A DNA stretch of 64,000 bases. Origin: Edaphochlamys debaryana (Eukaryota; Chlorophyta; Chlorophyceae; Chlamydomonadales). A program made the translations under genes and the position numbers. The stretch's first letter is position 1, and each line of letters starts with the position of its first letter. The notes beneath the pieces are model-generated. The model had not been told where the DNA came from. It worked only from the letters and a program-made list of their open reading frames with translations, and made no database searches. The DNA lies in assembly GCA_016858145.1 (NCBI GenBank), contig JAEHOE010000030.1, forward strand, positions 868,001 through 932,000. Direction: 5' to 3'. Shown here in pieces: positions 1-12,440 of this stretch.

Positions 1-1250
1 CCCTCAAGGGCGCCCTCACCCACGTGGCCTTCGATACCACCCTCCAGGCACGTACAGGGCGGGGTGGTTGAGAGTGCCAAGAACAGGGAAGGCGGTGTGC
101 TTGCCCCCGGTCCGTCCCCATTGGCACCGACGAAACCCCCGCTGGGGGTGTCGCCCGCCTGGCCTCAGACCCCCGCGCCCACCCCCCCGCCCCCGGACGG
201 CTCACATCTGTCTTGTCCTCGTCTCCTTAACCCTCTCATCCCTTATCCCTGGCAGGCCATGGACCAAACGGCCTTCAAGGATTTGATCGCCTTGGTACGG
301 CAACAGGAGACCATCCTGTCCATCATCTTCACCTCAGGCGTCACTGACGACCAACTGTCAACGCTAATGCTCGACATCACTGGATGGAGCGGCATGACCT
401 GCCAGTCGGTGAGCATGCCTGCTGTACGGCTACCAAATGCCGTACGGCTGGTTCTGGGAAGCGGGGTGCTCTTCCACCGGGTCATTGCACGGCGCCAAGC
501 GTTGGGCTCATCGCCAGCGTTCCGCCCTGACTGTCGTACCGGTGCGCTGCCGTGCAGGGTCCTGTGGCCGTGAACCAGCGCATCAACCGCGTGGTGCCGC
601 CGATTGGGGACCTTCGCTCAGACGGCTGGCGTGCTCTGGATGACACGCGTTACGTCAGGTGAGGCGCGTCCGGGGCCAGTCTGGGTTCCAAATGCTCGCA
701 GTAAATGTCTCGTGTGACGTAAGAAGCAAGGCATGCCATGTCGCGCACTCTCACTCTTATGTGTTCCTGCATCGGCGTGCCTGCAGCTGCTTGAACGGCC
801 AGGCTATCTTCGCGGTGAACAAGGACTGGAACCTGGGCGTGGTCATCGAGGTCCCCACCATGGGTGAGATCGAGGGGCTGGCGGCCTGGAGGGGGGGAGC
901 GTTGGGGCAAGTCATGGGTAGCCAGCGCTGGGCTGCTGGGGTCACGCGCTAGTACCAGGCTGTCAAGGCCGCCCCAACGAGCTGTCGAACACGGCGGCGT
1001 CCACCCCACCACCCCACCCAACATCAGGCTCGCTGGCTGCCGCCAGATCTCTTTGTTCTCCAGTTCAGCAAGGTCACCCCACCGCACCCCGCCCCACCCC
1101 ACCTCACTCCCCGGCGCAGGCGGCGGCGTGGTGCGTCTGATCGGATACAACTTTGCCTCGGGCGGCCGCGGCGACAACCGCAAGCCCCTGGCGACCATGG
1201 CCTTCTTCCCGCGGGCGCTGGTGACTCCGGTGATGCCCACGGACTCGTAA
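1..1250 (+). CDS. 3' end of an unrecognised protein-coding gene (5' part lies outside the window)
   Basis: I do not recognise the product. Exon model: 1-47 (partial), 256-408, 558-658, 787-863, 1120-1250, ending in TAA. The exons join without a frame break. The visible protein has about 168 residues: a short segment with LKGALTHVAF, a helix-like stretch with FKDLIALVRQQETILSIIF, a middle part with NQRINRVVPPIGDL, and a C-terminal part with AIFAVNKDWNLGVVIEVPT ending in PTDS. It looks like a compact folded domain, unlike the low-complexity proteins nearby. The first intron appears to begin with GC (CAG|GCACGT); a GT four bases further on gives a stop in exon 256-408 if the first exon is read as LKGALTHVAF. 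A TGTAA about 1.08 kb after the stop is a possible polyadenylation signal. Confidence 0.6.
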
Positions 1251-2326
1251 AGCACACGCAAAGTCGGGAATCAGGACGGGGATCAACACCCAACAAGGAT
1301 GCAGGGCGGCTGCTGCGGTTGCTCGGTCTGAGGTTGCTGATGGCCCCGCTTGAGTAAAGTTGACGTATGTGTGGACTACGTCGCACTTGTGCTGTGGTCG
1401 GAACGTTTGGTGACGGGAAAGAGGACAGACTCGGACCGCGGAAGGATGGGGGCTACCTCGGGGTGCCAGAACTGCGACTGTTGTGGGTGAATGTGGGGCG
1501 GGGGAAAGCGCGTGATAACCAATGTCTTGTAGATACAGCACTGGGACACGCAGGTAGCGTTGGGGCTATGTGGGAGTCGCTCCTGAGCTGACGGCAGGAT
1601 GTAGCGCTGTGGGGTCGGGGCCCTAGGCCTGACGAACCGGACGCGGGATGCCATGCGAAAGTGCAGGATGCTTTCTGGCTGCGGCAGGCAGCAGCGCGCG
1701 CGCAGGCTGCAGAGCGCTTGCTAACGTCGCTGTGGGTGTGGGGATTGCTGAGGTGACTAAACCGGACTGGACCGGACGTGAACAGGACTGCATAGCGAGC
1801 GCACGGCGTCCGCTGAGGGCGGCCTAATGGAAGACGTAGGCTCTGGCCAGGCGCGGAGGGGGTCCGCGGCGCGGGGCGGTTCGCTGTCCCGTCCTGTATT
1901 AGCAACGGTCATCCTCCTCCACTGAGCAGTCCCGTTGACCTCTCTTGTCTCACGCCTCACAATCACGAACACAGCAAGCGGAGTCGCCCGTGGAGAATGG
2001 CGTTCAAAAACGCCGGGGATGGTGGAGAAAAATGCGTCCTGCTCACCCCCGCAGGCGTCAACGGCACCGCTGACTGCAGCGATGCCTCCAGGGCTGTGGG
2101 AAGTCCGTGAACAGGCCCTCATTTCGGAAACCCCGGCCCTCGGCTGAGTCATCTCCCCCTGCAGCCTGGTGTCTGTCGCAGGCCCCAGTACCCCCAGACC
2201 GAACCCAGAAGCAAAGGCTCCTCATCTCCACAGCAGCCAGGGGCTGTTCTCGCCAGGCGTGACCCCCGTAAGGCCCCATGCTGCCTTCCCTCAAGCACAG
2301 TAGTGGATGACGGGACCCGAAGCTCA

Positions 2327-2331
2327 TGTAA
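2327..2331 (+). other. possible TGTAA polyadenylation signal
   Basis: TGTAA is the usual polyadenylation signal in volvocine green algae. This copy lies about 1.08 kb after the stop at 1250, within the range of 3' UTR lengths in these algae. It rests on motif and position only. Confidence 0.3.
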
Positions 2332-2572
2332 CCACAAGGCGGATGCTTAGTCCCTGGAGCACGACAAGCGTGGACGAGGGGGTCCGGGCTGTACACCTCC
2401 AGGCCTCCGCGTGTTGCGCCCAAACGCCCCTCCAGCTCTACAGCGTGGTGCCGCACTACCTGTGGGGGAGGCAGGCACAAGGTGAAGGTCAGGGCACAGC
2501 CGAGCGGAGAAGGCAGACCGTGTGATGGAGGAGGAGAGTGGCAGGGCGTGCTTTCCGTGCGGAGGCCGGTGT

Positions 2573-2895
2573 GGCTCAGAAATTATTAGTCTTCGTTTTG
2601 TTAGCGCGCACTGCCGTGGCTTGCGACTTGATATGGTAACATCCTTGCCATGAGCCGGCCAGACGCGTGCGATGTGAGCTGTGGCGTGCCTTCCACCGTG
2701 CGGGTGAACCGTGCCAGGCCGCGGGGACGGGAGACCCCTCCCGCGGCCGCACACGCGGGACAGGTGCGCAGGACCCGCCAGTAGCATTGTGTGGTGTGTG
2801 CTCAACGTTTTCGGCTCAGAAATTATTAGTCTTCGTTAGTTTGCGCGCACCGCCATGTGGCTTGCGACTTGTTGCGATAACATCCCCGCCGAGCG
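2573..2895. repeat. 80-bp imperfect direct repeat, copies 240 bp apart
   Basis: Copy 1 spans about 2573-2655 and copy 2 about 2813-2895. Both start GGCTCAGAAATTATTAGTC and share a TGGCTTGCGACTTG core and an AACATCC end, with small substitutions and indels between. The offset is exactly 240 bases at the left edge. Sequence on either side and between the copies does not match, so this is not a simple tandem array. Confidence 0.8.
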
Positions 2896-3338
2896 TAAGA
2901 CAATTATGTAATGCTGATGCTCGGCGCGATAGTTGACCATTGCTCACCCGTCGCGCGTCTCCTCGTCCCCACAGCACAGTCGGCGCCGGCGATCGCACCA
3001 GCCGCCATGCGCAAGCAGCTGCTGTAGCTCCGCCCTCCTCCAGCAGCAGGTTATGTCCTTATCGTTGCGCGCATGCTAGCGCATGACGGGCCGCCAGGTG
3101 GGTCGCCGGCTGTCGCGCTGAACTAAGAGTAAGTCTCAGCGCTGCTGCACTCGCTCTTGGGCACCTGAGGCAGCTTGAGAGGTCAGTAGTTCCTACTTGA
3201 GCTCTGTGCAGTGTGTGGATGCGTCCGTGCAGAATGCGGTTGTTAACATCAAAGCCCGCAGCGTCGCGAATCGCCGATGCAGTCGACACGCATGCATGCC
3301 GCCCCCCATGCCCCCGCCCCTGCCACCAAACAGTGGCC

Positions 3339-6300
3339 TCACGCGTGCCCCTCCCCCTGCACCACGAAGCCCTGCGGCCGCGCCGACCACCTCGAGTCCA
3401 GCCCACTACCACCCGCCTGCGCCCCCGCCCCTCCGACGCCCACATCCGCCCCACCCCCTGCCCCGCCCCTGCGTGCCGCCCCCGTGCCTTCCCCGCCTCT
3501 TCCCACGCCACCACCACCGCCCCCGCCGCCGCCGCCACCGCTGACGCCACCACCCGGGGCGCCGCTGACGCCGGCCGTCGCCCCGCTGCGGCCCATGGCC
3601 AGGCCCGCCGAGAAGGAGCTCTGCAGGTCGTCCAGCTGCTGCTTGATGCGAGCAAACATGGCCTCGCTACGGGCCCCGGGCGCCCCGCCGGCGCCCAGGC
3701 CCGTGCCCCCCGCGGCTCCGCCGAGGGTCGTGGCGGCGCCACCGGAGCCATGGCCTCCGTTGCCTGCTGCGCCGGCGGATGCGGCGGTGGCGCCCGCTGC
3801 AGGTGCTGCACTGGACCAGCGGCCATGGGCAGGGGGTGGGGGTGCGTCGGGGAACAGGCCTCCGCCGCCAAGGGCCGATCGGCTGCCCGCGTCCCGCAGG
3901 GGTCCTGATTGGGCGGTAGCCTGAGCCTGTGACGGCGGCGCGCGACGGGCGTCGGCGGCGTTCAGGCCTCCGCCGCCGGCGCCTGCCCCGGCGGCCCCGC
4001 TAGCTCCGCGCCAGCTCGCAGCGCCGGCAGGGCCAGCCGCGGGGCCGGGGAAGCCCGCCACACCCGAGCCCGCCGACCCTGCCCTGTTGGAGTACATGTA
4101 CAGGCTCGGCCCGTTGCCCCCCGCCCGACTGCCGGCGGCCGTGGGCGCCTGCGGGCTGGCGGCGACGCTGCTGCCCGCACTGTCGTACGCAGTGCCGTAC
4201 GTGCTGTAGCCGCGCGCCGTACCCCCGGGCATGCCTGGGCCCGGGCTGTATCCATTGCTGCTGGCGCTCTCCTCATCGGCCCCGGCTCCTGGTCCGCCCC
4301 GAGGGCTCGGGGTCGCTGGGAAGGCAGAGCGATAGGCTGCATACGCCCGGTGCACGGCCGAAGCCTCGGCCACCCCGGATTCCTCGTCACTGCGCCAGCC
4401 GGCCTCCGCGTGCCCCTCCACGTGTGCTTCCCCATGGCCCCCGCCCGCCCCGCCGCCATCGGCGCCGTTGACCGACTCCTCGCCGTCATAATCCACGTCA
4501 TCCTCGTCGTACGCATCTTCATCACCGCCGCCGCCGTACACTCGGCCCTCGCCGCCGCCACCGCCGCCAGTGACGTCATCGTCCGGCTCTGCGGCGGCGC
4601 CCATGTCCGCCTGCAGGCCCGCCAGCTGCTCCCTCAGGCCCCGGACAAGGGAGGCCAGGCCCTCCAGGGAGGAAGTCGAGCAGCCACTGCCGCTGCTGGC
4701 CGCGGGGCCGGGGGTAACCGGCGCCGCCGACGATCCGCGCTCAGCTGTGGGCGCAGGCACAGCAGCAGCAGGCGGGGCGCCGCCGCGGGAGGGCCGATGG
4801 CCGTCGTCACTGGGGCCGGGGCCTGCACCTGCACCTGCACCGGCCTGCGCCCCCGGGTTCAGGGGTGCCGCCGTCATGGGTGGAGCGGCAGTGGGTGCGG
4901 CGGGGGCAGGCCGCGCGGCAGGGCCGGCGGGAGCGGTCCCGTCGCTGGCCAGGCCCTGGCCCAGGCCCAGGCCCAGGGACAGGTCCCGCGCAAGGCGCAG
5001 CAGGGCCTCCACCTGCGGGCCCTGCCCGACCCCACCCGACTCCTCCGCAGCGTCGGCCGACCAGGCCATGGCCGCGGGGGCTTCGGCTGCCGCTGCCCCG
5101 CCCTGTCTGGCTGCAGCAGCGCTGCCGGCAGCCGTGCCGTGCGGCTGCGCTGCGGCTGCGGCTGCGGGTGCCGGGGCAGGGGACGGAGCCGGCACAGGGG
5201 CCGGGGCGGGGGACGGGACGGACTGGGCGAAGCGGAGGCTCCGGCTGCGCGCCAGCGGCGTGCCTCCGGCAGGGGCGACGCCGCTAGGTGCGCCCGGCTG
5301 GCCTCCGGGGCTGCGGCTCCTGAGGGTGTGGGCGGCCGGCGGCTCTGGAGGGGGCATGGGCCGAGTGGCGGGCCGCCCTTGACCCGCCGCCCCGCTCACG
5401 GTTGCGATTGCTGCGGTTGCCTGCGCCTTTGCGCTCGGCTGCCGAGGGTGGGGCCGCTCAGCTGGAGAGCTGGCGGAGCGGCGGAGGCGGGCTGGGTCCT
5501 GGGCGCCACCATGCTGGGCAGCGCCCTCACCCTCGCCGCCAAGCGGGTCACGGCCGAGCACGGCGGCCGCCGCCCGAAGCACGGCGGCATCGTCCTCACT
5601 GTCGTACTCCGAGTATGAGTCGTCGCCGTCATCCGTGACGTACGACGATGAGGAAGACGAAGGGGCGCGCTGCGCTGGCGGCGGAGGCACGGCCCAGCCG
5701 GCCGCCGGTCCGTTCGCGCCTCCCCGCGCCGCCGCCACGCAAGCGGCGGCCCGGGCGGCCGCGGCTCGGGCCGCGGCCTGGGCGCTACGGGCGGCCGCTG
5801 CGGCCACTGCAGCGGCTGAGGCCGCCTCGGATGCATGCGAGGGCCCGGCCGCCTCCCCTGACCGCTCCCCGATGACGTCACCGAAAAGCTTGGTGGGTGG
5901 GACAGCAGCTGCCCGGGGCGTGGCGCCGCCAGCAGCACGGGTGTGGTCGGCCCCTGCTGCTGCGGGGCCGACACCAGCCGCTGCGTAGGCGTAGCTAGCG
6001 GAGGCCGGCGTGGCGAAGGGGCTGAATCCGGACGCCGCCGAGGGGGGGTAGTTGAGGGGCGGGGAAGACGCGGCGCTGTCCGTGGCTGCGAAGGCCGACG
6101 GCGGCGTGAGGGGCGAGTCGTAGGCGCGGCGGTTGCTGCCCTGTGCGCCCCCGTGCGCTGGCGTGCTGGCCTCTGCAGTGGCGGCGGCGGTGGCGGCTGA
6201 GGCGACGCCGCCTGAACCCCCCGCTTGTGCGCCGCCGTCGTCAGATGGCCTGCGTATAACAGTCCAAGCAGCTTGGGTCAGAGAGGTTTCGGCCCGACAA

Positions 6301-8643
6301 CAAGGCTGAGGCCAAAGACGCGTGTAACGTCACGGACAGTCCATCACGCACTACGCCGGCTACGCGCTGTGACATGCACAGCAGGGATCACCGGCCCAGG
6401 TCTCGCACCCTCGCGATCTTGGCCGCCCTCCAGCAAGCCCCGCCTCCCCACGCTTCTCTGCAAGCGCGGACACCAGTACCCACCTCAGCGGCGGGCAGGC
6501 AGGCGGAGAGTCCACGGCCCACTGCGTCACCGCCGCCCGCGGCGCCGCACGCACCGGCACGGGCACCGGCTGCTGCTGCGGCGGCGGCTCTGGCTGAGGC
6601 GCCGACCTCCAGCGGCCGGGGCCCCTGAGCTCCGGTTCCGCCTCGTCCGCATCGTCACGTGGCCGTCGGGGAGCGCGCTGCTGCACCTCTGCGCTGCCTG
6701 CGTGATCCCCGCTGGCTGCATACGGAGGGGCTGCCTGGTCCATGTACGTCTGCGCCTGGGGCTGGGAGGACGGAGCAGGCCCCGGCCAGGACGTCTGCGC
6801 AGGTAGCGGCCCTGCAGCCCGGCCGCTGGCACCGCCGGTCGCACCGGGGCCCGCACCGCCGCCGCTGCCACCCCGTCGCGTGTCGCCCTTGCGACTGGCC
6901 ACATCGGCTGCGTGTGGCTGCGGAAACGGATGTGTGTGGTCGTGCGGAGCAGGGCCAGCGGCCTTGCCGGGTCCAGCAGCGTGCCCCTTGCTCTGGCCCT
7001 GCGCTGGGCCGTGGGCATGTGAGGATTTTGCGGAGGGCGAGGCGGCTGAGGCGGGCGAGGCAGGCGCCGCACTGCCGCCACTGGAGGGCCGACGTGTGCC
7101 GAAGGGCACTCCCGCCACCCTCTCCCGACTCTTGCTGGCTCCCCGCCCCTGGGCCTCGCGTCCTGCCAAAACGCCACTTCCGCCGCCGCTGCTGCGGCCC
7201 CGCCGCTCCGCATCAGCGTATCCGCGGATGAACGATCCACCTGTTCCCGCCCCCACACCGCTGCTTCCACCGTGGCTCCCGCTGCTGCTGCCGCCCTGGC
7301 TGCCGCTGCTGCGGCGCCCTGCGACGCCGCCGGCCGAAGCGCCAGAGGCTGCAGACGCACGGCTTGGGGTGGAGCTGGAGCTGCTCCCTGCCGCACCGCC
7401 GCCTCCGCCAGCGCTGCGGGGCCGGCCTGCAGCGCTGCCCGCCGAGGGCGTCCGCCGCCCTGCCGCGGCCGCTGCAATGCTCGCTGCCAGCGGCGAATGC
7501 AGTGCCGAGCCTACGCCTGGGCCCATGCCCGCGGCTGCCGCAGCGTGGCTTGGCTGCGCCGGCGAGGCTGGGGCACGGAACCAGGCGGCCATTCCGTCGT
7601 CCACCTTCACCTGCGGCCCAGCGCCACCGCTGGCGGGTCCGGGGCCTGCCCCCAGTTCATACGCGTTTGCGGGAGACGCCGCGGCGGGGCTGGCGCCGGA
7701 AGCAGCGCTGGAGATGTGAGGGCCGGCGGCCGCGGCCGCGGCGGGGGAGGCGAGTGGGGCGGCCGCCAGCAGCCCCTCGAGCTGCTTGGTCCGGGCGTGC
7801 AGCTGCTCTGTGGCGAAGAGGTAGTCGTCCACGATCTGGCCGTACGACTTGCTGCAGGGAAGGACAGGGGCAGGGTTGAGGAGTTGCAATGCGTGTGCAC
7901 GAGGGCAGGGGCGGGGTGGCAACCACAGACACAAGTCCCGCCATGTGGGTCGGGAGCAGAGCTGAAGACCTTAGACTGGGTAGCAGAGTAACACGGACTG
8001 GTCTTGACAATAAGGGCAAGGCTTACGTATTCAAGTCTGTAAAGGCTTATGTTGGCAGTGCGCCAGCCCCCCACGACTCCAAGCTAGAGCGTGCCCGCCA
8101 GCCGGCCAAGCATCTCACCGCAGCAGGGCCGTGGCGGTGTCATACTGCTCCTGCAGGCGCACCCGCTCCCGCCTCTCCTGGTCCAGCTGGAGGGCGAGGT
8201 CGTCAATGTGCTGCTGCAGTGCGGCCGCATTGTTTCCTTGGGGCGCTGGGGCCACGCCGCTGGGGCTCTTTGCGGGGGCACGGGACGCTGGGGTGGCGGG
8301 TTGGGATCCCCGATTCGGCGTGCGGCCTACGCCTGCAGCGGCCTCCGCAGCCTGAGGGAAGCGTGCGGACTATTGACGGTGAATGAGGCGAGATCTGGGC
8401 AGACAGGTATGCTAAGCTCGAGGGCGGGGGCTTGTAGGGGACGGGTTGTGAACCATTTCCCGTGGCGAGCTCCTTCCAAAGCAGCCCCGCCCGCAGTCGG
8501 TCCCTCACCGCGCCGTTGCCAGCGTGCGCGTTGGAAGCAACCGTCTTCAGGGAGTAGAAGAGGACTTGGAGGTCGAGGACATACTGCTGAGCGGCCGCGA
8601 CTTCGTCAAGCACACCGCGCTGTGCCTTTTCCGTGGTCGTCAT
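3339..8643 (-). CDS. very large Ala/Gly/Ser/Pro-rich protein with N-terminal coiled coil, function unknown
   Basis: Four coding exons, 8643-8509, 8351-8119, 7851-6484 and 6249-3339, give an in-frame protein of 1548 residues starting MTTTEKAQRG. Residues 1-45 are helical. Residues about 80-170 form a heptad-rich coiled coil, with LQQHIDDLALQLDQERRERV and then YLFATEQLHARTKQLEGLL across a clean splice. After that, nearly everything is low complexity: Ala, Gly, Ser and Pro tracts, acidic runs near the middle, and a short second helix near the C-terminus (RIKQQLDDLQSSF) before a poly-Gly tail. There is no catalytic domain, signal peptide or membrane segment. The layout suggests a scaffold or condensate-forming protein; that is inference. 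The start was chosen because it is the first ATG in frame with the coiled coil. It diverges from the ARF-family gene at 9184. Confidence 0.75.
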
Positions 8644-9183
8644 CCTGGGCCTTGGAGGCCTGCGGTAGGCCTTTCAAGCTGGCCTGCGCTAAGAGGTAGC
8701 TAGATGCATGCGCTGCTGTCCAGGTGGGCCTACGATGCTCACAGCTGTCGATGGGGATGGGCAGCTTGACCCCCCTGACTGGGGTCGTAAGGGGCTGATG
8801 AGCTGATGAGCTGGTGTCTCTAGATGGGCGCTTGTGGTGTTGTGTCGTTGAGCGCTGCTGTCCCAACGCTGCTGTTTGATCAAAACTGGTTCCGACTGGA
8901 AAGAGGCCCATTGCTCAAACGAAGAAGCAAGCGCGCAAGTCACCACTTCGCAGCAAAGCGGCATAGATACACACTCTATCACTGCACATAGAGACCTGCG
9001 TCAGGACCTCCGCGTGTTGATTTCATCGACCACCGCGCGCTAAGCCCACTGCGTGCCCGCACCAACTCAGGCGTGCAGCTTTACCGCCACGGCTGGGGGA
9101 ACAACTGCCAGGGCGGACTTGCAGACACCGCAGACCAGCGACTTGTAGTTGCCCAGGGCCCGAGCGCGGCCTTCCGCCCCGCC
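8644..9183. promoter_or_regulatory. shared 5' region of two divergent genes
   Basis: This 540-bp region separates the ATG of the minus-strand low-complexity gene (8643) from the ATG of the plus-strand ARF-family gene (9184). It must hold both 5' UTRs and promoters. I see no clear TATA box and no other gene. Confidence 0.5.
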
Positions 9184-11115
<1,932 letters not shown>

Positions 11116-12431
11116 GCGGCCTGCGGAGAAGGCGGTGGGCAAAGGGGAGGAGAAAGAGGGGGACGGGGGCCAAGGAGGGGAGCGGCCAGTGCTCCTGGCG
11201 GCCGGCCCGTGAAGCGGTCCGAGAGCGGACGGTGGAGGTGGCGACGGCAGGCTGTGCTGCCACGGTGGCGTTGGATTGGGTACGAAGGTCGAGAGCTTGG
11301 GGAGGCGAAGCACTGCGCAGCGGAGCGCGGACCTTGAGAGCTACCCGGGGCCTTTGCCGTGCGGCCAAGCGGGGCCGGGCCAGCCGCTGGTGCGGCATGG
11401 CCCCGGCCGCGCGCTTTCCGCAGCTGAGCAGCTTCTTGGCCGCGGGCTGCCCGGAGGCGGCGGAGAGCTGCGGAGGGTCTGGAGGTGCAGATGACAGCGG
11501 CTGGAGGTGACGGCGCAGGGGCACGGCTCCGTCCGACGGGGTGGGACGCAGGCGGGGGCCGTGGCAACTGACGGGGGCTTGGGGTTGGAATTGCGCGCAG
11601 AGCTGCCCGCCAGTTGTTGATGGGGCTGCGGTCTGGGGTCTTCGACGTGGGGCTTGGGCTGGCGTAAGGCCTCGGGAAGCCCCTGGCTGCTGACCGGGGT
11701 TGCGGTGGAGGAAGCGAGGAGGGGGTGCTGCTGCTGTTGGCCCGCAATGGCATGCGCGGTGGGCGCCGCCAGACCATGGGTCCTTCCGGAAAGGATCAGA
11801 GCGCCCAGCGGAGCGCCCAGGTCAGGGGGCAAGTGCGGCGGGAGCAGGAATGGTGGGGGCAACTTGCACCCGAAGGCGCCGGAAGAGTTGGAGGGCGTCG
11901 AGAGCAGAGAGCGGTTGGGCTGGCACAGTTGAAGAGGAATGCTGTCGTGATGGTAGGAGGTGAGGGACGGGTGCTCGCAGGGGCCAGGGGTGAGGGGTGG
12001 TTTGAACCCTTGGCGTTTATGGCATGGGGCACTCAGTGGTGCCAGGCTGTATGTGCAGTGAACACGGAGGTGGTGGGGGGATTAACTTGCGGCGTGGCCG
12101 GACCGCGTGTTTAGGAGGACTGTATGTGCGATCGGCCCAGCAGGCTGTACAGGCTGTAAGGCGTGAACCGAGTTGGCATGAGCCCTTTCGCCTTCTGCAC
12201 ATGTGCACAAAGGGCCAAGTTCGGAGCGGGGCCCCATGCTTCAGTTGTCGTCGGCTTGCCACTCGCCCGGGCAGCGTGACTCCATGGTCTACAAGCCACA
12301 GCAGCGCCACCTGGCGTTAGTTCCTGCTGTTCCGTCCGTCGCCTCTGCAGATAGAGCACCCGCCCTTCGCCCTCGACCCCGCCCTCACCCCCGTCGCCCC
12401 TGCCCCCAACCCATCTCATGAGATCTCGTGA
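11116..12431. other. tail-to-tail intergenic region
   Basis: This holds the 3' UTR of the ARF-family gene, probably ending just after a TGTAA at 12155-12159, and the 3' UTR of the potassium transporter on the other strand. I see no supported coding exon. GC-rich open frames here lack splice or homology support. Confidence 0.45.
12155..12159 (+). other. possible TGTAA polyadenylation signal of the ARF-family gene
   Basis: TGTAA lies about 1.04 kb after the stop codon at 11115, in the correct orientation. Motif and position only. Confidence 0.35.
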
Positions 12432-12440
12432 TCACGAGAT
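12413..12440. repeat. two overlapping perfect palindromes at the transporter stop codon
   Basis: ATCTCATGAGAT (12413-12424) is a perfect 12-bp palindrome. ATCTCGTGATCACGAGAT (12423-12440) is a perfect 18-bp palindrome. They overlap by two bases, and the second contains the minus-strand stop codon (TCA at 12432-12434 on the plus strand). Confidence 0.85.

Larger units (their letters stand above)
1251..3338. other. intergenic region, about 2.1 kb, with an 80-bp direct repeat
   Basis: No convincing coding exon is seen on either strand. The first kilobase is probably the 3' UTR of the upstream gene, up to a TGTAA at 2327-2331. The rest includes the imperfect direct repeat at 2573-2655 and 2813-2895 (listed separately) and the likely 3' UTR of the minus-strand gene that ends at 3339. 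Base composition is closer to even around the repeat than in the flanking genes. Confidence 0.5.

Noticed and set aside
4350..5618. Long open frame on the plus strand opposite the low-complexity gene
   Set aside because: It is an antisense shadow of a GC-rich coding exon; composition is Arg/Gly/Ala-biased with no splice context and no family resemblance.
8788..8815. TGATGA repeats resembling a C/D snoRNA C box
   Set aside because: No matching D box, terminal stem or guide element is visible at suitable spacing; it looks like a short duplication of GCTGATGA.
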